From: CAZUCU01 sp964589635 | Lineage (GTDB): Bacteria > Patescibacteriota > Minisyncoccia > Phycocordibacterales > JAACPR01 | Direction: 5' to 3' | Length of the DNA: 5,331 nucleotides | Assembly (NCBI GenBank): GCA_964589635.1 | Contig: CAZPRI010000030.1 | Coordinates: forward strand, 1-5,331 | Shown: in pieces, positions 1-4,677 of the stretch | Position numbering within the stretch: position 1 is the first letter of the stretch | How the letters are laid out: each line of letters opens with the position of its first letter | The notes under the pieces: generated by a model | The model's input: the letters and a program-made list of their open reading frames with translations, nothing else | What the model was told of the DNA's origin: nothing | Database searches by the model: none | Program-made: the position numbers and the translations under genes

Positions 1-421
1 AGAAACACATGAAGGAGATTTTGATGATGAGATCAATCTTCCTCAAGAAGATTCTCAAGAAGACGAAGAAAAAGAGCACTTCGATGAGGGGGATGGACAA
101 CTATCAGTTGATGTTATTAACAACCCTGAGGAAATTGTGATTAAGGCTATGGTCGCTGGCGTTAAACCTCAAGATTTAGATATTCAAATTTCTCGTGACA
201 TGATTACTATTCATGGAACACGCGAGGAGTCAGATGTTGTTATAGAAGAAGACTACGACCACCGAGAACTATACTGGGGATCATTCTCTAGAAACATTAT
301 CTTGCCAGAAGAAATTGATGTTGAAATGGCAGATGCGAAAGAACGTCATGGATTATTAGAGATTCATTTACCTAAGTTAGACAAGAATCGAAAGGCAAAG
401 TTGAATGTGAAGAGTGGATAA
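1..421 (+). CDS. Hsp20/alpha-crystallin small heat-shock protein (5' end outside window)
   Basis: ATP-independent holdase chaperone of the small heat-shock family, cytoplasmic and probably oligomeric. The frame (codons from base 2) is open to the left edge, so the gene is 5'-partial. The visible part begins with a strongly acidic Asp/Glu-rich stretch of about 35 residues, then the alpha-crystallin domain from GQLSVDV onward. Family marks seen are the AGVKPQDLDI strand, the YWGSFSRNIILP segment, the RHGLLEIHLPK strand (equivalent to the usual A-x-x-x-n-G-v-L-x-i-x-lPK motif) and a short tail with LNV in the place of the I-x-I/V motif that docks between subunits. The GTG at 137 would remove the first beta-strands and has no ribosome binding site, so I reject it as the start. 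The acidic N-terminal region is lineage-typical at best; its role is unknown. The gene ends in TAA inside an AT-rich palindrome. Confidence 0.93.
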   Translation, partial: ETHEGDFDDEINLPQEDSQEDEEKEHFDEGDGQLSVDVINNPEEIVIKAMVAGVKPQDLDIQISRDMITIHGTREESDVVIEEDYDHRELYWGSFSRNIILPEEIDVEMADAKERHGLLEIHLPKLDKNRKAKLNVKSG

Positions 422-441
422 TTGTTTTTAAAAACAATTAT
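418..441. repeat. 24-bp perfect AT-rich palindrome at the end of hsp20
   Basis: Bases 418-429 are the exact reverse complement of 430-441, giving a perfect palindrome that includes the hsp20 stop codon. As RNA it can form a stem of about 10 bp with a 4-nt loop. No T-run follows on the plus strand, so it is a poor intrinsic terminator. It may protect the hsp20 mRNA 3' end, or be a site for a dimeric DNA-binding protein. Its right arm (436-441) overlaps the left arm of the next hairpin, so the two RNA structures exclude each other. Confidence 0.6.
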
Positions 442-480
442 GATAGCATAAAAACCAGAAAGGACGTTATGCTATGAATT
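436..480 (+). promoter_or_regulatory. Hairpin enclosing the start codon of the 65-aa ORF, SD in the loop
   Basis: Bases 443-451 pair perfectly with 467-475 (9 bp, loop 452-466). The helix can extend by AATT 436-439 against 477-480 across a small internal loop. The loop carries the Shine-Dalgarno-like AGAAAGGA (457-464), while the start ATG (474-476) lies at the base of the right arm. The stem is AT-rich, so it would be only marginally stable. This is what a translational switch or RNA thermometer could look like, and the hsp20 gene lies directly upstream. The function is inference; the complementarity is directly visible. Confidence 0.45.
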
Positions 481-671
481 CAATTGAGAATAATATTAAA
501 AGAGCACACAAAATATTTAGCTCTGGTGTTAAGGCTATAAGAGAAGGAGCTGACGCTAACGGAGTAACTCTTCTGGATGATCCCGGTGACACTCCAAAAG
601 AAAAAGCTCTACTCAAACGCTGGTCTGATCCAGCAATGATAGCTCAAGACTGCTCCATGGCCATCGGATGA
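474..671 (+). CDS. Hypothetical 65-aa protein downstream of hsp20
   Basis: I do not recognise this family. The product starts with an amphipathic, probably helical segment rich in Asn, Lys and Ile (residues 1-25), then a Gly/Asp-rich middle (GADANGVTLLDDPGDTP) and a second short helix (KEKALLKRW) before a Ser/Met-containing tail with one cysteine. There is no signal peptide or membrane segment, so a cytoplasmic location is likely. The start ATG is 9 nt downstream of AAGGA (460-464). An overlapping ATG at 469 reads only two codons before a TGA that overlaps the true ATG. The stop TGA is 11 bp before a strong terminator, so this is the last gene of its unit. It may be co-transcribed with hsp20, because the 52-bp gap holds no convincing promoter. 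Codon use looks ordinary. Confidence 0.65.
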   Translation: MNSIENNIKRAHKIFSSGVKAIREGADANGVTLLDDPGDTPKEKALLKRWSDPAMIAQDCSMAIG

Positions 672-682
672 AATATCAACAC

Positions 683-708
683 AAAACCCCGCATTTTTGC
701 GGGGTTTT
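683..708. terminator. Bidirectional intrinsic terminator between the 65-aa ORF and tRNA-Phe
   Basis: AAAACCCCGC (683-692) pairs perfectly with GCGGGGTTTT (699-708) around a 6-nt loop. The stem is GC-rich, with T-runs leaving it on both strands. It ends the plus-strand hsp20/65-aa unit and, read on the minus strand, the transcript carrying tRNA-Phe. Confidence 0.9.
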
Positions 709-717
709 ATTTATACT

Positions 718-793
718 TGGTGTCAAGAGGCGGGCTCGAACCGCCGACCCTTCGCTCTTCAGGCGAATGCTCTACCAACTGAGCTATCTTGAC
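718..793 (-). tRNA. tRNA-Phe (anticodon GAA)
   Basis: On the minus strand the 76-nt gene folds as a complete cloverleaf: acceptor GTCAAGA/TCTTGAC (7 perfect pairs), D-stem GCTC/GAGC, anticodon stem TTCGC/GCGAA with loop CTGAAGA (anticodon GAA), 5-nt variable loop, T-stem GGCGG/CCGCC with loop TTCGAGC, discriminator A and an encoded CCA. It lies 7 nt downstream of the stop codon of the 103-aa membrane protein gene, so it may be cut from that mRNA. A weak internal promoter (AATAAT about 6 nt before the tRNA) cannot be excluded. Confidence 0.97.
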
Positions 794-800
794 ATATTAA

Positions 801-1112
801 TTATTGGTTCTCCTTGATTCCTTCAATAATTTTTGAAAGATCAAAACCGTTGAGACCAACATTCAGATTATTCTTTATCTCACCTGCAGTATCTGCTGTT
901 TCCTTTATTGAAGCATATAATTCCATCAATTGCTCCAAATATGGTTGCACCAATTGATAACCATAATATGAAACTCCCAAGAATAGTGCGATCTTTATTA
1001 CTCCAAACCAAAAACTCAAAGTCTCCTTTCGGTGTAATTTTCTAAGAATTATATTGTTATCCTCAATAGTCTCTTCTATTGCTGATAACCTACTCTCAAT
1101 GTCCTCGGGCAT
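801..1112 (-). CDS. Hypothetical 103-aa single-pass membrane protein
   Basis: Unnamed small membrane protein of a kind common in Parcubacteria-like genomes; no function is known to me. Residues 1-30 form a charged helix with heptad character (MPEDIESRLSAIEETIEDNN) that probably forms a coiled coil. Residues about 34-57 (FWFGVIKIALFLGVSYYGY) are the membrane segment. The remainder is amphipathic (YLEQLMELYASIK) and ends in a Gly/Asn-rich tail. The start is the ATG at 1112: a consensus promoter ends 7 nt upstream of it, so the in-frame ATG at 1187 would lie upstream of transcription. There is no Shine-Dalgarno site, as expected for a leaderless message. The stop TAA is 7 nt before tRNA-Phe, which suggests one transcript for both. 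Confidence 0.8.
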   Translation of the reverse strand: MPEDIESRLSAIEETIEDNNIILRKLHRKETLSFWFGVIKIALFLGVSYYGYQLVQPYLEQLMELYASIKETADTAGEIKNNLNVGLNGFDLSKIIEGIKENQ

Positions 1113-1119
1113 GAAATGT

Positions 1120-1147
1120 ATTATAGCGGAAAATATGGTTATTTCAA
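1120..1147 (-). promoter_or_regulatory. Strong sigma70-type promoter giving a leaderless mRNA
   Basis: On the minus strand, TTGAAA (1147-1142) is followed after 16 bp by a perfect TATAAT (1125-1120). The ATG of the 103-aa gene begins only 8 bases after the -10 box, so the expected transcription start falls at or next to the start codon and leaves no room for a ribosome binding site. Confidence 0.75.
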
Positions 1148-1168
1148 GGGTATGACTATTGTTATAAG

Positions 1169-1232
1169 TTCGGCAGGAATGAGCCACAAATTATCTCAAC
1201 TAGGCTCTATAGTTGTGCCTTCGGCAGGAATC
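1169..1232 (+). repeat. Two partial copies of the tRNA-Arg 3' end / dispersed repeat core
   Basis: TTCGGCAGGAAT occurs at 1169-1180 and 1220-1231, and again inside tRNA-Arg at 1413-1424, always in the same orientation. The second copy is longer: 1214-1232 is identical over 19 bp to 1407-1425, which covers the tRNA T-loop to its 3' end plus 2 flanking bases. The first copy continues as GCAGGAATGA, which also matches the repeats near 4680. They could be remnants of an attachment site or of a short palindromic repeat family. Confidence 0.6.
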
Positions 1233-1298
1233 AGTCAGGAGTCGACTATTTTTATATTCACAAGGTTCATTAAAAATATGTCGCTCAAGACCCTGACT
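1233..1298. other. Imperfect long inverted repeat in a gene-free interval
   Basis: AGTCAGG (1233-1239) pairs with CCTGACT (1292-1298). Inside it, 1243-1254 pairs with 1271-1283 over 12 bp with one bulged base (1279). The roughly 295 bases between the 103-aa gene and tRNA-Arg hold no credible ORF. Besides this structure they contain the minus-strand promoter, the tRNA-like repeats and two hairpins. The interval may encode a small RNA, or be debris of an old insertion. Confidence 0.35.
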
Positions 1299-1300
1299 CA

Positions 1301-1332
1301 ATAAAAAGTCTTCGTGCCTCCAGACTTTTTAT
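1301..1332. terminator. Bidirectional AT-rich intrinsic terminator
   Basis: ATAAAAAGTCT (1301-1311) pairs with AGACTTTTTAT (1322-1332) around a 10-nt loop, with T-runs on both strands. No ORF is close upstream on the plus strand, so in that direction it would end an uncharacterised transcript. On the minus strand it backs up the tRNA-Arg terminator. Confidence 0.6.
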
Positions 1333-1360
1333 TTCCGCCTTTCGATCCCTGTTCAAACTC

Positions 1361-1406
1361 TAAAACAAAGGAGCTAATTCTTATCAGAATTAGCTCCTTT
1401 GTTTTA
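1361..1406. terminator. Long hairpin terminator directly after tRNA-Arg
   Basis: Bases 1361-1381 are the exact reverse complement of 1386-1406, a 21-bp perfect stem with a 4-nt loop (TATC). The flanks read TTTGTTTTA on both strands. It starts 2 bp beyond the tRNA-Arg 3' end and is the likely terminator of that gene. Confidence 0.85.
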
Positions 1407-1408
1407 TG

Positions 1409-1480
1409 TGCCTTCGGCAGGAATCGAACCCACATCAATCCCTTAGGACGGGACTGTTCTATCCATTGAACTACGAAGGC
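1409..1480 (-). tRNA. tRNA-Arg (anticodon CCU), CCA not encoded
   Basis: The 72-nt cloverleaf on the minus strand has acceptor GCCTTCG/CGAAGGC (7 perfect pairs), D-stem GTTC/GAAC, anticodon stem GTCCC/GGGAT (one G-U pair) with loop GTCCTAA (anticodon CCT, reading AGG), a 4-nt variable loop, T-stem GTGGG/CCTGC with two adjacent G-U pairs, T-loop TTCGATT and discriminator A. The genome continues CAT, so the CCA end must be added enzymatically, unlike in tRNA-Phe. A TATATT box (1494-1489) sits 8 nt before the 5' end, with no clear -35. The 3' end is partly duplicated about 190 bp away. Confidence 0.95.
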
Positions 1481-1574
1481 AAATGAGGAATATAATGAGA
1501 AAATGTATTTTTTTATTATTTCCGAGTGCAGCCTTCGCAAGTTTTACTTACCAAAGCTGACTTATAATTTAACA

Positions 1575-1605
1575 TAAAACCGACCCTTTTGAAGGGTCGG
1601 TTTTA
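1575..1605. terminator. Intrinsic terminator after the glutaredoxin gene
   Basis: TAAAACCGACCCTT (1575-1588) pairs with AAGGGTCGGTTTTA (1592-1605) with a very short loop, so the effective stem is about 12-13 bp. On the minus strand it begins 6 bp after the glutaredoxin stop and ends in TTTTA. It separates the lepA-ftsB-glutaredoxin series from tRNA-Arg. The plus strand also has a T-rich exit. Confidence 0.88.
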
Positions 1606-1611
1606 CTTTTT

Positions 1612-1845
1612 TTATATTTCCAATATCTCTCTTATCTTTGCCTCATCGAAACCTATAATTGTCTCATCATCTATTGATATTACAGGGACTCCCATTTGTC
1701 CTGTTTTTTCTACCATAAGATTTCTTTGCTCTTCATCTGCAGCAACATCGATGTCTTCAAATTCCACCTCATTTGCTGTAAAGAAATCTTTTGCAGCATG
1801 ACAGAAATGACATGTTGGAGTTGAATAAATTTTTACTTTGCTCAT
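1612..1845 (-). CDS. Glutaredoxin-like thiol oxidoreductase, YruB type
   Basis: Small cytoplasmic thioredoxin-fold protein that reduces disulfides through a CxxC pair; the natural partner is unknown. The 77-aa product is full length for the YruB/NrdH-like glutaredoxin group. Residues 4-8 (VKIYS) form the first strand, the active site is C12-H-F-C15, GVPV at 52-55 supplies the cis-proline (P54) that faces the active site, and GFD at 65-67 matches the usual glutathione/substrate-loop position. The phrase EKTGQMGVPV is highly typical of the YruB family. The start is the ATG at 1845, just before the first strand, with only a weak AGG upstream. A GTG at 1884 would add 13 unneeded residues. The gene follows the FtsB-like gene by 42 bp on the same strand and is probably co-transcribed with it, ending at the terminator 1575-1605. 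Confidence 0.93.
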   Translation of the reverse strand: MSKVKIYSTPTCHFCHAAKDFFTANEVEFEDIDVAADEEQRNLMVEKTGQMGVPVISIDDETIIGFDEAKIREILEI

Positions 1846-1887
1846 ACCTATTATCTTTAATATTAATTGAAAATATTTTAACACATA

Positions 1888-2265
1888 CTAGGATGAAACC
1901 CAGTTTTTTAATCTCCCCCAAAAACTCCTTTTGACTGGTTCCTCTATTTCGATCTCTTCTTCCTCTATTATCAAGATGGCCTTTTCACCTTCCTTTGCTA
2001 AGTCAAATTTTGATCTGATTTCTCTCTCCATTCCAGTTTCAGATTTCAAATACTCAAGATCCTCAGTGGATGCATTGTAGCGTGCCTCTAAGGCCAAATA
2101 TTGAATTTCTACAGCTTTTAAATACTCTTTTGTATCTTTAGACCTCTTGTACATTTTTAACGCAGCATTACTGATTAAAATAACTACAAGTAATAGAATA
2201 AATGCCACTATTTTTATATCTAAAATACCTCCTTTTTTCTTTTTTCTATTACCGTAAGTATTCAT
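1888..2265 (-). CDS. FtsB/DivIC-like septum formation initiator protein
   Basis: Bitopic cell-division protein of the septum formation initiator family (FtsB/DivIC), expected to act at the septum with FtsL and FtsQ-type partners. Of 125 residues, 1-13 are a basic cytoplasmic leader (NRKKKKGG), about 16-37 form the membrane segment (IKIVAFILLLVVILISNAAL), about 43-76 are a coiled coil, and 77-100 carry the family signature (GMEREIRSKFDLAKEGEKAILII). A Glu-rich linker and an amphipathic end (SFWGRLKNWVSS) follow. I cannot tell FtsB from DivIC by sequence alone, so no symbol is given. No Shine-Dalgarno site precedes the ATG; a TAAAAT box lies about 12 nt upstream but lacks a clear -35. The gene is 152 bp downstream of lepA on the same strand. 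Confidence 0.85.
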   Translation of the reverse strand: MNTYGNRKKKKGGILDIKIVAFILLLVVILISNAALKMYKRSKDTKEYLKAVEIQYLALEARYNASTEDLEYLKSETGMEREIRSKFDLAKEGEKAILIIEEEEIEIEEPVKRSFWGRLKNWVSS

Positions 2266-2292
2266 TGAAAAAACATAATTTTATGCTATTAT
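2265..2292 (+). promoter_or_regulatory. Promoter of the 30-aa microprotein gene
   Basis: TTGAAA (2265-2270) and TATTAT (2287-2292) are 16 bp apart, and TGC directly before the -10 makes it an extended -10 element. The predicted start near 2299 would give a leader of about 40 nt with a good ribosome binding site. The -35 box touches the start codon of the divergent FtsB-like gene. Confidence 0.55.
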
Positions 2293-2339
2293 CTTAACAC
2301 TTTATGTCAGTAATTTTTAACAAAAGAGGTAGAAAAATA

Positions 2340-2432
2340 ATGAAAACAGTATTTGCTTTTCTTGCGGTAATCATTGCCCTATCAATGATTTTGCTTTACT
2401 CACCTGGTATATTAGAGCTATTCGCCTCTTAA
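2340..2432 (+). CDS. Putative 30-aa single-span membrane microprotein
   Basis: Short ORF that standard length cut-offs would miss. It reads MKTVFAFLAVIIALS, then MILLYSPGILELFAS: one lysine after the start, an unbroken hydrophobic stretch of about 17-20 residues (4-20), and a short tail, then tandem stops TAATAA. The ribosome binding site AAGAGGT (2324-2330) is 9 nt before the ATG, better than most starts in this window, and an extended -10 promoter lies upstream. It could be a free membrane peptide, for example a regulator of a division or transport complex, or an orphan signal-like peptide; no cysteine or cleavage motif is evident. The last 15 bp overlap the 3' end of lepA on the other strand. 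No terminator is visible. The function is unknown, and the ORF could still be fortuitous. Confidence 0.5.
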   Translation: MKTVFAFLAVIIALSMILLYSPGILELFAS

Positions 2433-4199
2433 TAATTTCAAAAAAACATCTTGGCCAATACTCACCTTTGCACCTTGTTGCATTCGTTTTTTTCCTTTCT
2501 TTTGTTTTTCCCGGAGCTTCATTTTTCTTGTGATATCGCCTCCATATAAATAATCTGTAACATTTTTCCTAATGGCAGAAATTGTTTTTGAAGATAAAAT
2601 CCTACCATTCACTTTTGCTTGGATTTTCGTAGAAAACATTTGTTTCGGCAGGATATTAAAAAGTCTTTCTACTGTTTTTTCAGATTCTTCTTGGACTCTA
2701 GCTTGAGACACAATCCTTGTAAAAGCTGGAAATAATTCTTCTGCAACATAAATCTCCATTTTAATTACACTAGCATCTTTCATTTCTCCTAACTCATACG
2801 AAAGTGATGCATATCCTGAGGTTGCACTTTTTACTTCATCAAAGAAATTCCGCATCAATTCTCTAAGTGGCATTTCCAAATTAACTGAATGTCTTCCTCC
2901 TAGATGATTTGTATCCCCCACTATTGCCTCATGTGCATACAAGACCTGCATAAGTGGTCCAAGATAATCAGCTGGAACAAAAATACTTACATTTACCCAT
3001 GGCTCCCTAACAGAAATAATGTCTCCGTGATCAGGAAAAAGTGTTGGTGAATATACCATCGTCTCCTTTCCATTCTTGGTTGTGACCAAATAGTTAATAG
3101 TAGGTAATGTAACAACAAGATTCAGATTGAATTCTCTCTTCAGTCTCTCTGAAATAATTTCAAGATGGAGCATACCGAGGAATCCACACCGAAACCCTCT
3201 CCCTAATGTTCCAGAAGACTCCTCTTCATATGTGAGAGAAGAGTCTGAAAGTTTCAACCTATCTAGTGCAGATCGCAAAAAATCAAAATCATCCTGACTT
3301 TCAGGAAATACAGAAGCCCACACAACCGGTTTTGATTCGGTGTATCCAGACAAGGCATTTATCTGATTATTATCGTAAACAATTGTATCCCCAACTTTAG
3401 CAACACCCGGTCTCTTAATTCCTGTGACAATATAACCAATTTCACCTTTTGATAAACTTTCTCTTTTGCTTTTATCTGGAGAAAAAATCCCTATCTCATT
3501 TGTAATAAAAGATTCTCCAGCTACCATAAATCGTAGCTTATTTCCTGCCTTTAACTCTCCATCAAAAATTCTTGTGTAAATAATTACACCCTGATGATTT
3601 GAATATTCAAAATCAAAAACAAGAGCTCTGAGATTTTTATCGCCATCTATTTCAAATTTTGGATGAGGAACTTTTTCAATTACTGCTCGTAATAAAGCTT
3701 CTACACCTTCTCCAGTCTTTCCTGATGATTCAAAGATATCATCTGGATCTATATCTAAAAGTTCAGCAACCTCAATTTTTATATCATCAACCCGAGCGTT
3801 TGGTGAATCAACCTTTGAAAGTACGGGAATTATTGTAAGCCCCATTTCACGAGCCATATCAAGCGTAGTTAATGTTTGAGCTTGAATACCTTGTGTTGCG
3901 TCGACTAAAAGAATTGAACCTTCAACAGCTTTCAAAGCTCTTGAAACTTCATATGAAAAATCTATATGCCCAGGAGTATCAATAAGATTTAAGATATATC
4001 CTTGATATTCCATTCTAACAGGAGTCATTTTAATAGTAATCCCCTTTTCTCTTTCAAGCTCCATATTGTCTAGAACTTGTTCCTCCATTTTTCTGTCTTC
4101 AACAGTATGAGTAATTTCAAGCATACGATCAGCAAGTGTAGACTTACCGTGATCGATATGGGCAATGATACTGAAATTTCTAATTTTATTTAAATCCAT
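2418..4199 (-). CDS. lepA: Elongation factor 4 (LepA), ribosomal back-translocase GTPase
   Basis: Translational GTPase that binds the ribosome and can reverse or remodel translocation under ionic or other stress; a cytoplasmic or membrane-associated pool is known in other bacteria. At 593 aa it is full length (family about 600). The G domain shows G1 AHIDHGKS (13-20), G2 ITI (54-56) and G3 DTPGH (74-78). G4 reads SKVD (128-131) instead of NKxD, and G5 reads SGK (159-161) instead of SAK. Further family marks are GFRCGFLGMLHLEI (335-348), the EF-G-like domains III and V, and the LepA-specific C-terminal domain with LYGGDITRKMKLREKQKKGKKRM (551-573). The start MDLNKIRNFSIIAH fits the family exactly, although no good Shine-Dalgarno site precedes it. 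The coiled-coil gene ends 39 bp upstream on the same strand. Confidence 0.97.
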   Translation of the reverse strand: MDLNKIRNFSIIAHIDHGKSTLADRMLEITHTVEDRKMEEQVLDNMELEREKGITIKMTPVRMEYQGYILNLIDTPGHIDFSYEVSRALKAVEGSILLVDATQGIQAQTLTTLDMAREMGLTIIPVLSKVDSPNARVDDIKIEVAELLDIDPDDIFESSGKTGEGVEALLRAVIEKVPHPKFEIDGDKNLRALVFDFEYSNHQGVIIYTRIFDGELKAGNKLRFMVAGESFITNEIGIFSPDKSKRESLSKGEIGYIVTGIKRPGVAKVGDTIVYDNNQINALSGYTESKPVVWASVFPESQDDFDFLRSALDRLKLSDSSLTYEEESSGTLGRGFRCGFLGMLHLEIISERLKREFNLNLVVTLPTINYLVTTKNGKETMVYSPTLFPDHGDIISVREPWVNVSIFVPADYLGPLMQVLYAHEAIVGDTNHLGGRHSVNLEMPLRELMRNFFDEVKSATSGYASLSYELGEMKDASVIKMEIYVAEELFPAFTRIVSQARVQEESEKTVERLFNILPKQMFSTKIQAKVNGRILSSKTISAIRKNVTDYLYGGDITRKMKLREKQKKGKKRMQQGAKVSIGQDVFLKLLRGE

Positions 4200-4238
4200 G
4201 TACTGATATACTCGCTTAAATTAAGGCTTTTTGCAACT

Positions 4239-4545
4239 TTAAACTATGTCTAATTTTCTCTCTATTCTTTCAAACCTGTTTTCAAAGGCTTCTATCAACA
4301 TTTTTATTGTATCGTGGTTATCTTCCATTAAAACAGCGGTGTGCGTTTTAAAATCTTCATTTATTTCTTTTCTAAACTTTACAAACCTCTCATCTAAATA
4401 ACCTTTCCAAACATATTGTTTTTCTTCCAGGAGATTGTTCAAATAATCTTTTGTTACATAACCTTTTAATTTATCATCTAAAACATCATGTAAATACCCT
4501 TTTGTAACAGATTCTCCTCTTTTTTTTAGATAGTTTCTTGAACAT
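4239..4545 (-). CDS. Small coiled-coil protein with (V)TK-x-YL repeats, frame broken near the start
   Basis: A family of short, highly charged, helical proteins common in Parcubacteria-like genomes, of unknown function. The likely full product of about 101 aa would begin MFKKLSKKRGES, followed by three related units: VTKGYLHDVLDDKLKGY, VTKDYLNNLLEEKQYV and WKGYLDERFVKFRKEI. An acidic helix (EDFKTHTAVLMEDNHDTIKMLIEAF) and a heptad end (RFERIERKLDIV) follow. The ATG at 4545 is separated from this frame by an A8 run (minus strand, 4527-4520); seven A residues would join them. As it stands, translation from 4545 stops after about 19 codons. The main frame is open from 4546 but has no ATG or GTG; its first usual initiator is TTG at 4442, which would discard two repeat units. 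A sequencing indel, slippage or recent inactivation are all possible. The gene lies 39 bp upstream of lepA. Confidence 0.6.
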
Positions 4546-4577
4546 ATTTAAATATTAACACATTCCAAAGTTGACAC

Positions 4578-4586
4578 TTATCCACA
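4578..4586 (+). promoter_or_regulatory. Perfect DnaA box (TTATCCACA)
   Basis: The 9-mer matches the high-affinity DnaA binding consensus exactly, and an AT-rich stretch (4600-4632) follows. No second perfect box and no dnaA gene are seen here, so this is not enough to call an origin. The adjacent TTGACA (4571-4576) has no -10 at a proper distance. Confidence 0.4.
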
Positions 4587-4677
4587 AGGTCAGGTTTCTT
4601 TAATAAGAATTGATTTAATAAAAAATAATATTGTGTCTCCAGAAACAAAATACCGCTCGTAATCCCTAACATCAACT

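Noticed and set aside
1113..1187. N-terminal extension of the 103-aa membrane protein to the ATG at 1187
   Set aside because: The extension lies upstream of a near-consensus promoter and has no family-like character; ATG 1112 is the natural start.
1116..1304. 62-codon plus-strand ORF upstream of the 103-aa gene
   Set aside because: It covers the minus-strand promoter, the repeat copies and an interrupted inverted repeat, has no ribosome binding site, and its product shows no plausible protein pattern.
1298..1540. 80-codon minus-strand ORF
   Set aside because: It runs through the tRNA-Arg gene and two terminator hairpins; the tRNA is certain.
1589..1801. 70-codon plus-strand ORF
   Set aside because: It is antisense to the clear glutaredoxin gene and begins inside the terminator hairpin.
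1846..1884. GTG start 13 codons upstream for the glutaredoxin
   Set aside because: The thioredoxin fold starts right after the ATG at 1845, and no ribosome binding site supports the GTG.
2369..2390. 8-bp inverted repeat AATCATTG/CAATGATT as a lepA terminator
   Set aside because: It is AT-rich, lacks a T-run on the minus strand and lies within the hydrophobic codons of the 30-aa ORF; the T-rich plus exit is weak.
2644..2653. TTCGGCAGGA match to the tRNA-Arg/dispersed repeat core
   Set aside because: It encodes the conserved LPKQ of LepA, so the 10-base match is best seen as coincidence.
4571..4576. Perfect TTGACA as a -35 box
   Set aside because: No -10-like hexamer lies 15-19 bp downstream on the plus strand; nearby TA-rich hexamers are 22-24 bp away.
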